From Ancistrus triradiatus (taxonomy: Eukaryota > Chordata > Actinopteri > Siluriformes > Loricariidae): a stretch of 64,000 nucleotides of DNA. The notes under the pieces were generated by a model, which worked only from the letters and a program-made list of their open reading frames with translations, did not search any database and was not told where the DNA came from. Below are positions 23,755-35,571 of the stretch, one piece after another (within the stretch, counting starts at the first letter, position 1; each line of letters begins with the position of its first letter). The translations under genes were made by a program, and so were the position numbers. The DNA lies in the NCBI GenBank assembly GCA_025084515.1, contig JAJAGP010000183.1, positions 62,001 to 126,000 on the forward strand, in the 5' to 3' direction.

Positions 23755-26220
23755 GCATCAGCGTGAGCAGACTGGATGCTGAGCAGTGTGTACGAACTAC
23801 GTCCCGATCACATAATGTACAGTTTCACAGCATATCTGTGTATATGTATTAGTCCTTCTGTAATTAATGGCACCAACTCCTGGGGCTCTGAGGTAAGAGT
23901 TAGCTGGAAACACAAGTGTCTAGCCTTACACTGTGAATTCTGATTGGTGCGATTACGGGGTCAGGGAGCACTTTTGCTTGCGGCCAATCATTTCCCGGAC
24001 TGGCTCTGTATCACGATGTATCCCAATACCCTCTTGATTCTTTGGGTGCATTTTAAACTTAGTTTTGCTGGATACTTTCAGTTTGTAAACTAGAAATGCA
24101 GTTTAAAAGGCAATTCATTTCTGAACGGCACACAACCCTCCGTGTTGCTGCAGGAGCCCTATAAAAATTTCAATTACGCATTCAAGCGTTAACAATTAAT
24201 CTTTCAAGGAGCTCTGGGGCTTGCCTGGTCCAGGAGCAAATTCTAGGCTGCTCGAGGTAACAGAGCAATAATTCATCGAGGTTGTCGGACTGCTTTATCA
24301 GGTCATGATCCTGTGTTATTTCCTTAAAGTGCTTTGGTTGTCGATTAGTGTCGGAGCAAAACCAATAGCCTTTAATCTCCACCCATTGTATTCCTATAGA
24401 TGCAATTGTGAAAGTGAGGCATTTGGTTTTGAGTGGCAGAGGATGTAAACAGAGATAATAGTGGCAAAGTTAATGTTGTGATGAAGTTCGGCATAGCAGG
24501 TACGTCTGCCATTATTATTTATAGGAAGAATAAATGATCGTATTTTGTCATGTTTTGATATGAGCAGTTTTAGTTACAGGAGTTGCCATGGCTACCAAGG
24601 ATGTATGATAAAGTGTGTGTGTATCTGTGAGGGAGTAAGTGATGAGGCCAGTTTGAATTTGTTCGTTTGTCATCACATCAGGCAGCATACAGACTGCTTT
24701 TATCACTACTCCGAGAGGCACATCCACAAGGAGGGGTGCGAATTTTATTAACACTCACTTTAAAGTTATTAACACTCACTTTAAAGTCATTTATGCGGTG
24801 AGATCTTGCTGATTTGCAAGAAGCCAAGATGAGCAAGTCGCTGTCAAAGTTTACTATGTTTACAGAAGTTCTTCATTCCAGTCTTTGTGAGCGTTAGTGC
24901 GTCTTCGCATTTTCCCCGTTCCCCTTCCGAAAAAGTGGTTGCTTGGCTTCTGTATTGCTTCAACAAAAGTGTTTTGCTTTTACTTTGCACTTTCAGTCCA
25001 TGACTCGCCAAATTACATGAGATGTTTCAAGACTTTTATAAAATAAGCTTTGTGTTATTCATCAAGGAACAAGTAGTTTTAGTTTAAAGTAACCAAACCA
25101 CTACAGATGGCAGGTGTGGTCAGATTAGCCTGGTGTGTGATTGGTTGGACTTGATTAGCCCCTGGAAACTTGCTCTAAAGGGGCTGATGAGTATCGATCA
25201 GAATTTACAGCAGGAATTAATCAATTTCATAATTTTTGGGACACAAGGTAAGGATTTTGTCAGGGTCTGATGGGTTTCTGTATTCACTGTTGATAAGCAT
25301 TGGGCACATCAGAGCCTTTATTGCTAATGCCAAACATTTACTGGCATTATTGTGTGCATTTTGTTATCGCTTCTAATGTGCGTTGTGATCCGACTATTAG
25401 CCATAACTGCGTCTGTCTGTGCAGAACTGTACTTCACACCATTTAGCGATTTGCGTCTGAATTGTGAGCAGAAATGCATCAGAAAAGCTTCACTGATCAA
25501 TTATTTAATTACTGTAATACAGCCTGCATGGCTAAAACAAATCACCCTTAAATAGGACAGAAATTGCTGTTCACTTTGCTTTCTGGGTAGACAAAAAAAA
25601 AAAATTGCCTAATTGTTCATGTACTGTACGAAATTACCTTAATTATGCGGCCCCGCTTGTAGCTCCCGCTATGTGCCACGGTGATGTTTTAAAGCCTATT
25701 TTGAAATCACCTAGAACGAAAATGAACAATTAATTTGATATTTGTAATTGTCAGAAAAGAAAGGCGATTATCTGTTCCCCCATCACGCTGCGGCGTATTT
25801 GCTGTGCAGCCGCGGGGTTGGGAAATTGCATCAGCGAGGGACAAACACAATTTAAGTAATTAATGAATTCGTTCATTTGACTTTCCTGCAGGAATACGTC
25901 TTTAGTTAAATTGCTCATTAAACGTTTTCTCAGAAAGCAGGACGAATCGAGTGGCTGTCTGAGCAGGTTGGAATGGGCAAAGTTAGATTTATTAGAAAAT
26001 GGACAGTTCTAGTTCAAAATGGGATTGGCCCATGATGCGCTCGAAGCTGCTGTAAAGGCGCTGTAAATGCACTGACGTAATAATTAAATATATGTAAGAA
26101 ATATGACCTCCCCCAACAAACCATCCCCCCAAGAATAATTGCACTTTTGCTCCTATAAGTAATCTAGCAATGGATTAATGATTAATGACTATTTACCTTA
26201 TAGCAACACAAGAGCAGTCT
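23755..26220. other. No gene recognised; candidate conserved non-coding stretches
   Basis: Non-repetitive DNA of even composition. 24160-24420 and 25600-25960 contain many TAATTA/ATTAAT words and no repeat signatures. A perfect 21-bp tandem duplication is at 24745-24786. Confidence 0.4.
24745..24786. repeat. Perfect 21-bp tandem duplication
   Basis: The unit TTATTAACACTCACTTTAAA plus G occurs twice without spacer. Confidence 0.95.
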
Positions 26221-26639
26221 GATTCGCTCCTCGTGTTATGGGGTGGTGATGTTGTGGAAAAAGGGACAGGCGAAGATGCAGGCTCCAGTGCAAATTAAAC
26301 AGTTTATTAACAAAAAGTCCAAAAACAAGATCACAGGGCACTAACAAAATCCAGCAGTGACGAAATCGAATAAAAGGAGGTGTGGTGGATAAACAGTGAC
26401 GGATATAAGAAAAATAACCAAGGGAATAAATAATAGAACAACAAACAGAAAACTAATGGAAAAAAACAAACAAACTGAGAAGTAACTCAGCTATCAAACC
26501 TGAAGAAACGCAAAGAGAAAATAGCGCCGGCCTGGGAAAAGCTAATGCTGGCTATCAGAGCTAGCGCTGGCCTAGACAAATCTAAGAATGGCTAGCGAGG
26601 CTAACGCCGGCCTAGAGAAAGTTAACTAGAGAAGCTATA

Positions 26640-27870
26640 GCCAAAGATGAATGCGACAAGGAGCCAGAGAAACTAGTGAAGGTATCGCCGAACATGAATG
26701 CCACGAGAAGCAAGAGCAACTAGTGAAGCTATTGCCAATCATGAGTGCTACAAGGAGCCAGAGAAATTAGCGAAGCAACCGCCAAACATAAAGGGCTACA
26801 AGGAACCAGAAAAATTAGCGAAGCTATCCTTGCACATAAATGCTACAAGAAGCCTGAGAAACAAGCGAAGCTATCATTGAACATGAGCTACGAGGAGCCA
26901 GTGAAACTAGCAAAGTTATCGCCAAATGTGAGCGCTACGACGAGCAAGAGAAACTAACGAAGCTATCGCCGAACATAAATGCTACGAGGAGCCAGAGAAA
27001 CTAGCGAAGCTATCACCAAACATGAATGCTATGAGGAGCCAGAGAAACTAGCGAAGCTGTTGCCAAACGTGAATGCTACGAGGAGCCAGAGAAAGTAGCA
27101 AAGCTATCACCAAACATGAATGCTATGAGGAGCCAGAGAAACTAGTGAAACTGACGCCGAACATGAATGCTACGAGGAGCCAGAGAAACTAGCGAAGCTA
27201 TCGCCAGACGTGAATGCTACGAGAAGCCAGAGAAACTAGCAAAGCTATCGCCGAACATGAATGCTACGAGAAGCCAGAGAAACTAGTGAAGCTAACGCCG
27301 AACATGAGCTCTACGAGGAGCCAGAGAAACAAGCGAAGGTATTGCCGAACATGAATGCTACGAGAAGCCAGAGAAAGTAGCGAAGCTATCGCCAAACATA
27401 AAGGGCTACGAGAAGCCAGAGAAACTAGTGAAGCTGTTGCCGAACATGAGCTCTACGAGGAGCCAGAGAACCAAGCAAAGCTATTGCCAAACATGAGTGC
27501 TACGAGAAGCCAGAGAAACTAGTGAAGCTAACGCCGAACATGAGCTCTACGAGGAGCCAGAGAAAGTAGCAAAGCTATCACCGAACATGAATGCTACGAG
27601 GAGCCAGAGAAACCAGTGAAGCTGACGCCGAACATGAATGCTACGAGGAGCCAGAGAAACTAGCGAAGCTATCGCCAAACGTGAATGCTACGAGAAGTCA
27701 GAGAAACTAGTGATGCTAACGCCGAACATGGATGCTACGAGGAGCCAGAGAAACAAGCAAAGCTATTGCCGAACATGAATGCTACGAGAAGCAAGAGAAA
27801 CTAGCGAAGCTAATGCCCGAACATAAAGGGCTACGACGAGCCAGAGAAACTAGCGAAGCTATCTGTTAGC
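26640..27870. repeat. 47-bp minisatellite, about 26 units
   Basis: The unit reads approximately AAGCTATCGCCGAACATGAA, TGCTACGAGGAGCCAGAGAA, ACTAGCG (47 bases). It recurs in tandem with point differences such as CTATCGCC/CTAACGCC/CTGTTGCC. A shorter related pattern (GGCTAGCG...GCCGGCCTAG) leads into it from 26520. Because 47 is not a multiple of three, each frame is a mixture, and the open frames at 26698-26957 are not a plausible protein. The flanks (26270-26640, 27870-28060) look like parts of one interspersed element that carries the array. Confidence 0.93.
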
Positions 27871-28689
27871 TACCTGTTATTCCGTGTTTTGAGAACATTT
27901 CTTCTGCCTTGTCATCTTTCCGAGTTTTTCTCTTCTGCTTATGAGAACTCTTAAGTCTCCTAAAAGTCCTCCTCCCTACTCCTAACAGTTTTTCACCTTC
28001 AAGCTCCTTTAGGTGTTAAGATTGTCGTGGTGTCCACAAGGCTGACAGATCTAACCTACTCTTTCCTGCCCGGAAACCACCTAATTCCATTGCCCATGAG
28101 CTAATTGTGGTGTCAGTGTCTTAGCTTTCTTTTTTATATTTTACTATATAATTAAAGTTATGATGTGGTTATTCATGGATGGCCTAATATACATGTACGG
28201 GCTTTCTATAAGCCAGACTCATCATGTTTACCACATTATTATTCCTAAATGGTTATTCTATAATGCTATTATTCTTAAATTAGTCTGAGTTAGAGTCGTT
28301 ATACCATTTTACTGGGAGTTCCTGGCAGTTCCACTTATGCTTTATTACACATATTTCAGTCACACATATCACTGAAAAATTCCCTAAAAATTAATAACTT
28401 TTGTCTTTATTGGGGTTTACTCATAACTTTGAGAGGGAAACACCCACAATTATAAGAAAAATATTTTTCTTTGAACTTCATCAGTAAGAATCTGTATGAA
28501 TATGGCCCCTGATGTTCTTAATCTTGTCCAATACAGGTAACAGCCATTTTACGACCAGCCCATCAACGTCCATTCGTCGTGTTGTGTATTTCTTAGAAGG
28601 AGTGACATGTAGAACAGTTTAGGCTTCGGATGCTGTGTAGATGGTAGAGTTCCACTCGTGTTTTCAGTGGCATCTCTGATGCATATAGG
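27871..28689. other. No gene recognised
   Basis: Pyrimidine-rich flank of the minisatellite, then AT-rich sequence with no recognised feature. Confidence 0.35.
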
Positions 28690-28828
28690 TACTCTGGTTT
28701 CCGACATTCCACAGAAATGTTAGGGCAATTGGTATCTCTAAAGTGTCACAGTTTGTCTGTGTACATGTGCTCTGCAATAGTTGTCCATGAGTGGTCCTAC
28801 CTCGTGTCCTGTCTTGCCGGTTAGGACC
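28690..28828 (+). repeat. V-SINE-like repeat, degraded
   Basis: The order GGTTTCC, ATTCCACAGAAATGTTAGGG, GGTATCTCTAAA, GTGTACATGTGCTCTGC and GTCCTGTCTTGCCGG corresponds to the body of the V-SINE-like repeat at 50925-51232. The head is not visible. Confidence 0.5.
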
Positions 28829-29465
28829 CGAAATCACTGAATCGTTGCTCTTAAGCATACATGCTGAATCTAGCAATCGATACAGTAATTAGAACGACCA
28901 TTTAAACATTTAAGAAACTAAACAAAACCTGAATCTTTCTCCTCAGCAATCGAACAGTCCAGCCTAACAGAATGTACAGAATAGTCTTCCACAGTTGGAC
29001 CATTAATTGTAAGCCTTAAATTAGACAAAGAATATCTAATGTCTGCAAATTAGAGCAGACTTTTGAGGATTTCTTTTCAGAGCTTAAGTGTTTAATTTCC
29101 CAAGAAACCCAATCAGGCATCTGCATCTTTGGCCAAAAGAAAAATCTGCGATTTGCTTACAAACAGTTAATTGGTCCATGAAGGCTTCTACTGCTGCCAT
29201 CTTTAGGCATCATTTCCTTAAACAAGCATTAGCTCCTGATTTCTGAAACATCAAGCCAAGCAAGCTCTGGTAGGGTTGTTATGTAATTACTATATATTTT
29301 TTGTGTACTAATAAACTTGTGGACATGCTGGTTTATTAAACCTTCTTGTGGTTTATTAAACCTTCTTTGGCATCATTGTGCCAAAACTCTGAGATCAAGA
29401 GTTTGCAACTTCTTGAAGACCAACGAAGGCGAGTGCTGACTGTCATGGACTCTCTTCAAGATTCT
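28829..29465. other. No gene recognised
   Basis: Apparently unique AT-rich sequence. A 19-base word with GTTTATTAAACCTTCTT is repeated at 29330 and 29350. Confidence 0.35.
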
Positions 29466-29556
29466 ACAGAAGCACTTCAACTCTGGGCTGGTGGTGGGTT
29501 TCCTCACATTACCTGCTCACTTCAGGTACTTCCACAACGCTGTATTGGATTTAGAC
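29466..29556 (-). mobile_element. Tc1 family A internal fragment
   Basis: CTTCAACTCTGGG and GTGGGTTTCCTCACATTA, TGCTCACTTCAGGT match family A copy at 43925-43995. It corresponds to the C-terminal coding part on the minus strand. No ends. Confidence 0.7.
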
Positions 29557-29609
29557 TGATTTGGTAGTTTCAAATGATCAACTATATTTAAAGGCACTTC
29601 ACAGTAAAT

Positions 29610-29866
29610 CAACAGTTCTAAAAGTGGGGGGTGCGCCCCCTAGGGATGGCATACATAATGCATGTCACCTGTAATAATTCCACTGTAAAGGTTATTTTGT
29701 CATTTTATTTTTGTTCAACAAGAGGTTGCAGTTTTGCATGAATTGCAATGTTTAAAATAAATTCCAGTGGCATTTGGATGCAAAAGACGTAAAGTGGTGT
29801 TGGTGGGGGTGTCAAAAATATTCTCATCTACAAAAGGGTACTGCAGAAAAAGTTTGAGAACCACTG
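29610..29866. mobile_element. Short hAT-type non-autonomous element with 8-bp target duplication
   Basis: The left end CAACAGTTCTAAAAGTGG and right end AAGTTTGAGAACCACTG are imperfect inverted partners of the hAT-type motif CAGTGGTTCTCAAA. The element is 257 bp, non-coding, and contains the GGGGGGTGCGCCCCCTAGGG block common in such fish elements. It is flanked by an exact 8-bp direct repeat, CAGTAAAT, at 29602-29609 and 29867-29874, which is the expected hAT target-site duplication length. Confidence 0.88.
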
Positions 29867-29874
29867 CAGTAAAT

Positions 29875-30289
29875 ATGATTGGGGAAGTCTTGTTTTCCAA
29901 TTTTGCTCAAAGGGTAGCTGTATGAAATACTTATTTAATTTGAAAATACATAGGAGGTACAACAAAAGATGACGTAGCTAAGTAGCTTAGAATGTCCTGA
30001 AGAATTTGTGAGGCCACCTGTATAAGCCCAGTAAAGAATGTAGAGCAAATAGACGATCTCTACAGGATACAGTTGCACCAGTGTTGTTGATGCAGCCATA
30101 AAATCTACACCAACATTTTTTGTCTGCCTTAATCCGAAATCTTTTTTTAGGCAACATGTAACTCAAAGAATCATCATAGATTGCCTTTGTTGGCCTTTTC
30201 ATGCCCATGTCTTTCAGACTATCTGTCCATTTGTGTTTGCTATTTAGACCCTTAGTTTCCTTTTTCTTAGCAAAGTTTCACTCTTTATT
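29875..30289. other. No gene recognised
   Basis: Apparently unique sequence with short, domain-free open frames on the minus strand. Confidence 0.35.
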
Positions 30290-31485
30290 TGATCGTGTTG
30301 CCATACTGGCTGCCTCTGTTCTTGTCGGCCCGTCTGCCTGATTCTCTGACTCATCTGCCTGGTTTTGTGTGTTCTCCAGCTAGTTTTCTGACTCCAGAAT
30401 CTGTCTGCTCTGACTGTTTATCCACCTGTGCTTAATAAAGTCTGGTTTGCTGACAGCTTTGTGTTTTCGCCTCCTACCTTGTCTGGACTGATAGTAAACA
30501 CGCAAGGTGACCGACATGGAGAATTCGAAGCCAGTCCTTTTTAGGAGGATCAAGCTGCTCGTGGCCATGCATTAACCAGCTCATTACCAGCAGCTCGCCT
30601 CCCTTGGTTTTGTTGTCGCCGAACTTTATGGCCGGCTCACCATGTTGCCTGCCCATCCTAAGAAACAGCTCTCTAAATTGCCCTGCCTGAGAAATTCAGT
30701 GGTGATCCAGATGAATGCAGGGGGTTTCTGCTGCAGGGTTACCTGTATTTCACCAGGTTCTCACCAGGAGAGTTCCCAATTGCCTGGCAGATGAGCGCTA
30801 ATACACTAAAGATTGCCAATCATCTGTACATTATCTGTCCTCCTGCAAACTCCTCAGTCTGTCTTGTCTGTTCCTGCCTTGATTGACTCAGGTTTCCAAG
30901 GGAAACTTTGTTGACTTGGCTCTCATCCCTAAGGAAAAGATCCAGTTGTAGGAGCTACGTCATGCTATGGCATTCAAATCTTGGTGTTAGATGGTGGTCC
31001 CATTGGCGCAAGTTCCATTGCTGACCAGAAACTCTCTGTGCACCTGTGGTAGAGCCCTGCATCATAACGTCATCTTCTTATATGTGCTTTGCATCTTTGG
31101 TGTATCCCATCATTGTAGCCCTGCCCCAAAGTATCTCTAGCACTTCCAGCAGGAGGACCCTGTCATCTGGGGCCTCTCACAAGAGCTGGAAGTTACATTT
31201 GTTTGGGGATTTGTTTGCCCAACACCTGTCTTCTGCCTCTATGTGCCATCCCAGACATCTACTCAGACCTGAAAGCCACTATGCTTCACCTTCGCTGGCC
31301 TTATGATTACACCTTAGATCTGGAGGAGAACATGGTACCAAATAATTCTAGAGCATTTCCATTTACTGTCTGTGTAGAGTCCATACAGTTTTCATTTCCA
31401 TGTGGTTTTCCATTGGATGGGCTGCATTCCATTTATAGGATAGGATCCAGACCCACCAGGATAAAGTGCCCACTGGAGATTGAAT
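30290..31485 (+). pseudogene. Ty3/Gypsy-type LTR retrotransposon fossil (LTR end, gag, protease)
   Basis: From about 30290 a pyrimidine-rich LTR-like end carries AATAAA at about 30433 (polyadenylation signal within the repeat region). A gag-like frame begins at ATG 30516 (MENSKPVL) and shows, through stops and frameshifts, the fish Gypsy gag wording LRNS-x-GDPDEC-GF and YLYFTRFSPGEFP. A protease-like stretch follows at about 30870 with PALIDSGFQGNFVDLAL, where DSG is the active-site triplet. Start-of-polymerase wording (YSDLKA...RPYDYTLDLE) appears near 31262-31330. The rest of pol and the 3' LTR are absent. Identification is from motif order only. Confidence 0.65.
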
Positions 31486-31711
31486 AACACAGTGTTTTTC
31501 ATTTATTAAAAAAATGTATATTCTTTTATTGCTTCAATGATCATGGCTTGTTGCAGTCAGTGGAACGCCCCTGCCTTGCATAAAATGAGCAGCTTCATTC
31601 ATAAGGGAATTTAATTCATGATATGATTAGCCAATGTCAAATACATGATATGTAAAAGAATGCATTTTTGAGTAATTGTAAATGCTTTCACTTGGCATAC
31701 ATTCGCATAAA

Positions 31712-31764
<53 letters not shown>

Positions 31765-32184
31765 GCACACACAAACACACACACACACTAGACTGATAAA
31801 AGAGAATTCCAATTACATGGGCACAGGGCACTGAATGACAAGGCCGATTATCAGTCAGATAAGGCTGGACTTGACACTTTCAAATAAGCCAGTATTAAAT
31901 CGGGTATAAATGTATACATCTACAGAGAGCAAAAAAAGGAAGGGGATAAAGAGAGCCTAGATTTTAGACAAATGAAAATACGAGAGATAAATGCCAAGTG
32001 CTTATCAGGATGCTGGTGGCAACAGGAAAAGAAAAAAGCAGCATGAAAGAAAAGTGTCTGGTGGAACTCGGGAGTAATAGAAACAGGAACATATTGTGGT
32101 GTCAGTTTAAATGAAGGGATGCTAAGAATCGGCGGACAGATTTATTTATCGCCTGCAATGCGATTTACCAAACAGCTTACAGTG
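31486..32184. other. No gene recognised; TC/CA microsatellite
   Basis: Contains the compound dinucleotide tract at 31717-31788 and purine-rich unique sequence. Confidence 0.4.
31717..31788. repeat. (TC)n-(AC)n compound microsatellite
   Basis: About 23 TC units (31717-31762), then ATG and an AC tract with one AA interruption to 31788. Confidence 0.95.
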
Positions 32185-32186
32185 TA

Positions 32187-33711
32187 CAGTGGGGCAAAAA
32201 AGTATTTAGTCAGTCACTGATGGTGCAAGTTCTCCTACTTAGAAAGATGAGAGAGGTCTGTAATTTTCATCATAGCTACACTTCAAGTATGAGAGACGGA
32301 ATGAGAAAAAAAATCCAGGAAATCACATTGTAGGATTTTTAAAGAATTTAATTGTAAATTTTGGTGGAAAATAAGTATTTGGTCACCGCAAACAAGCAAG
32401 ATTTCTGGTTCTCACAGACCTGTAACTTCTTCTTTAAGAAGCTCTTCTGTCCTCCACTCGTTACCTGTATTAATGGCACCTGTCCACAGCCTCAACAGTC
32501 AAGACTCCAAACTCAAACCATGGCCAAGACCAAAGAGCTGTCGAAGGACACCAGGAAGAAAATGGTAGCCCTGCACCAGGCTGGGAAGAGTGAATCTACA
32601 ATAGGCAAGCAGGTTGGTGTGAATAAATCAACTGTGGGAGCAACTGTAAGAAAATGGAAGACATACAAGACCATTGATAATCTCCCTCGATCTGGGGCTC
32701 CATGCAAGATCTCATCCCATGGGGTCGAAATGATCACGGTGATCAAAAATCCTAGAACTACACAGAGGGACCTGATGAATGACCTGCAGAGAACTGGGAC
32801 CAAAGTAACAAAGGCTACCATCAGTAACACACCGCCGAGAGGGACTCAGATCCTGCAGTGCCAGGCATGCCCCCCTGCTTAACCCAGTACATGTCCAGGC
32901 CCGTCTGAAGTTTGCCAGAGATCATACGGATGATCCAGAAGAGGATTGGGAGAATATCATGTGGTCAGATGAAACCAAAATAGAACTTTTTGGTAAAAAC
33001 TCAACTGGAGGAAGAAGACTGCTGAGTTGCATCCCAAGAACACCATACCTACTGTGAAGCATGGGGGTGGAAACATCATCCTTTGGGGCTGTTTTTCTGC
33101 AGAGTGGACAGGACAACTGATCCGTATTAAGGGAAGAATGAACGGGGACATGTATTGTGAGATTTTAAGCCAAAACCTCCTTCCATCAGTGAGAGCATTG
33201 AAGATGGAACGTGGCTGGGTCTTCCAGCATGACAATGATCCCAAACACACCGCTCGGGCAACGAAGGAGTGACTCCGTAAAAACCATTTCAAGGTCCTGG
33301 TGTGGCCTAGCCAGTCTCCAGACCTCAGCCCCATAGAACATTTGTGGAGGGAGTTGAAAGTCCGTGTTGCCCCAAAACATCACTGCTCTAGAGGAGATCT
33401 GCATGGAGGAATGGGCCAAAATACCAGCTACAGTGTGTGCCAACCTGGTGAAGATTTACGTTTGACCTCTGTTATTGCCAACAAAGGTTATGTTACAAAG
33501 TATTGAGTTGAACCAGATTTATTGACCAAATACTTGCTTTCCACCATAATTTATAATTAAGTTCATTAAAAATCCTACAATGTGATTTCCTGGATTTTTT
33601 TCTCATTTTGTCTCTTATAGTTTAAGTGTAGCTATGATGAAAATTACAGACCTCTCCCATCTTTCTAAGTAGGAGAACTTGCACAATCAGTGGCCCACTT
33701 CTGCCCCACTG
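32187..33711 (+). mobile_element. Tc1-like family B, copy 3, complete ends
   Basis: Starts CAGTGGGGCAAAAAAGTATT after TA 32185-32186 and ends CTGCCCCACTG before TA 33712-33713. Length is 1525 bp, the longest B copy here. The inverted repeats are about 180 bp. The transposase is in sense orientation and broken. The surrounding DNA shows no other transposon, so this copy was not nested. Confidence 0.93.
32520..33506 (+). pseudogene. Family B Tc1 transposase pseudogene, most complete copy
   Basis: The start ATG at 32520 opens MAKTKELSKDTRKKMVALHQ, GKSESTIGKQVGVNKSTVGA and VRKWKTY, the first helix-turn-helix. LPRSGAPCK is the linker. A small deletion near 32835 shifts frame. EDWENIMWSDETKIELFG with the first Asp is at about 32940-32990. 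A deletion at 33000-33015 removes part of the following loop. HPKNTIPTVKHGGGNIILWG is next, then VFQHDNDPKHTARATKE with the second Asp. TGA at 33270 replaces the expected Trp codon. WPSQSPDLSPIEHLWRELK carries the third acidic residue and the frame ends VTKY* at 33506. Start-to-stop distance is 987 bases. Confidence 0.86.
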
Positions 33712-33732
33712 TAGGTCAGTCAAGGCCACGTA

Positions 33733-33842
33733 TGTACATTTGTAGAATTTAGCCGATGCCCTTATCCCTATTGAGGTACAATGGAAGCAACTGAGGGTTA
33801 AGGGGCCCAACAGTGGCAGCTTTGGCAGAGCTGAGATTCAAA
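33733..33842 (-). repeat. SINE fragment, minus strand
   Basis: Reverse complement of the SINE body and tail: tail word near 33733-33775, middle GGGGCCCAACAGTGG..., and the head truncated at GGCAGAGCTGAGATTCAAA. It begins 20 bases after the right end of family B copy 3. Confidence 0.7.
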
Positions 33843-35258
33843 GTACTTGGAAAGGATGGGGTTTGGTGGCACCAGGTACAAAAATGTTTGAATCTTTCGG
33901 AATCTTCTAAAACATTTTGACAAACTTCTTTACTGTGTCTGTGCATACTTTGGTAGATTTATCAAAGGCAAGCCTGAAAACTGTCCTGTTACACAATGGC
34001 AGTGTCCTTCTTCCAGTATCCATTCTCTATGCAGCACCACAAGAACATGGAACAGATATTGAAACACTAACAATCAAGGCTGGAACATCTGACGTCATCT
34101 AACAGCACTGGCACAGATGTTATGAATGCGGCCTTTATCTGTACTTTACAATGTACGTTTATAGGAACTGGCCGCTTCATAAGGATTTAGTCCTTGAGCA
34201 GAAAAGTGTGGTACATAAACCACTTGTCAATCCAGTCAAGATATTTCTGGCTCCTCCTTCTATAAAACTTGGAATTGATGCGAAATCATGTTTCAAAAAG
34301 CTACTTGTTTTCACTGTTTCAGACCGGTGTTTCCAAGAATAATTAATTTTTCAAACGTATTGATTTAATGCAATTAAATTCAATAACTTTTTTCTCCAAA
34401 TTCTCCAATTAGAAAATAGTTTTGTATTTAGAAAAAAAAATGTTGTCCAGTGAAATTGACACTCAGCTCCCGTTTCTCCAGTTACGCTCTCAACCGAGAT
34501 GCTTATCCTATTTCTTTAATTATCTCCCTCCTCGCGGCTGCATGCTCGTTCAGGCTACTGCGCCGTGGTGTCAATACCGAGAGGCGCGATTACAATCTAT
34601 TCGTCTAGTTCCTCTGGAACATTTTCCATCATCCCTGTGAAGAAGAAAGGAGCAAGGAGATTCTGCTCAATCTCTGTCAGGTGTGGAATTTGTTGGAGTT
34701 GCTTATCATGGAGATTCTGCTCTGCTTCCGGTATGGACTTCATGGCGAGCAGGTGCTTCTGACCTCCTACACTGACCTGTCACTTCAAATCCGATATCCA
34801 AGGCTTCTGCTGGCATGCCCATCTTATTTCCAGCCATCGGAGCTTATTTCTGTTGCAGCCTAGATTTACTCTGGAGCTGATTGCCCGACCATTCCCCTGC
34901 AGCAATTGCTTGTCACTGTCCACTGGTTGTGGAGACCATAGATGGAGGGTCTGGTCCTCCATGTGGAGAAGTTACCTTCCTCCTTCAGTCACCTAAATCC
35001 TTCATTATTCTCTGACTTTTTGAGGCAACATAACCGTGCTATCTGCTGGGCAGTTTGGGAGGTGCTGACGTGGTCCCCCGTCCTTACTCCCATCACTCAA
35101 ACTTATGAGTGTTGCATCAGTTTCCGGTCATCTCCCACCTCCCAATGGTCCTGGACTCTACAAAGACCAGTCTGCCATCACACCACCTTTATGGTTGTGC
35201 CACTTAGCCAGTGAAGGTTGCCAACAATTTCCTGGACATTTCAAGTCCAAAATTTAAC
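33843..35258. other. No gene recognised
   Basis: Non-repetitive sequence with short open frames. 34680-35180 has some coding-like composition but no recognisable domain; it may be decayed retroelement sequence. Confidence 0.35.
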
Positions 35259-35455
35259 TTTTGCATGGCACAAACCAAACTTTTCTACATTATCTTGAGA
35301 ACACCATGAGCAGAGTGAAGCATGATGGTGGCAGCATCATGCTGTTGGGATGCTTTTCCTCTGCAGGGACTGGGAAACTGGTCAAGGCCAGATGGATGGA
35401 GCCAAATATTGGGCTGAAGAAAACCTGTTCCTGCAATATACCTTCCAACAAGAAC
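35259..35455 (+). pseudogene. Tc1-like transposase fragment (family F)
   Basis: The sense frame from 35261 reads HGTNQTFLHYL, NTMSRVKHDGGSIMLLGCFS, AGTGKLVKARW. This is the IPTVKHGGGSIMLWGCFSAAGTG block that lies between the first and second catalytic Asp in Tc1 transposases. No ends and no other domain parts. Confidence 0.75.
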
Positions 35456-35571
35456 ATCCATAGCACGCTTTCATAGGCCGGTGCCCTATGTTCTCCGGGA
35501 TGGACACCAGAGCCCCTTATCAGGAAGAAGCAGTTTTAGAAGGTTGGGGGGGTGGGGAATATACTGTTTTA

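Noticed and set aside
26698..26957. Open frames in the 47-bp minisatellite (MLQGAREISE...)
   Set aside because: A 47-base unit cycles through all three frames, stops appear in neighbouring units, and no protein repeat of constant phase exists.
34680..35214. Possible Gypsy protease/polymerase remnant
   Set aside because: Only vague wording; no active-site DSG or polymerase block could be found.
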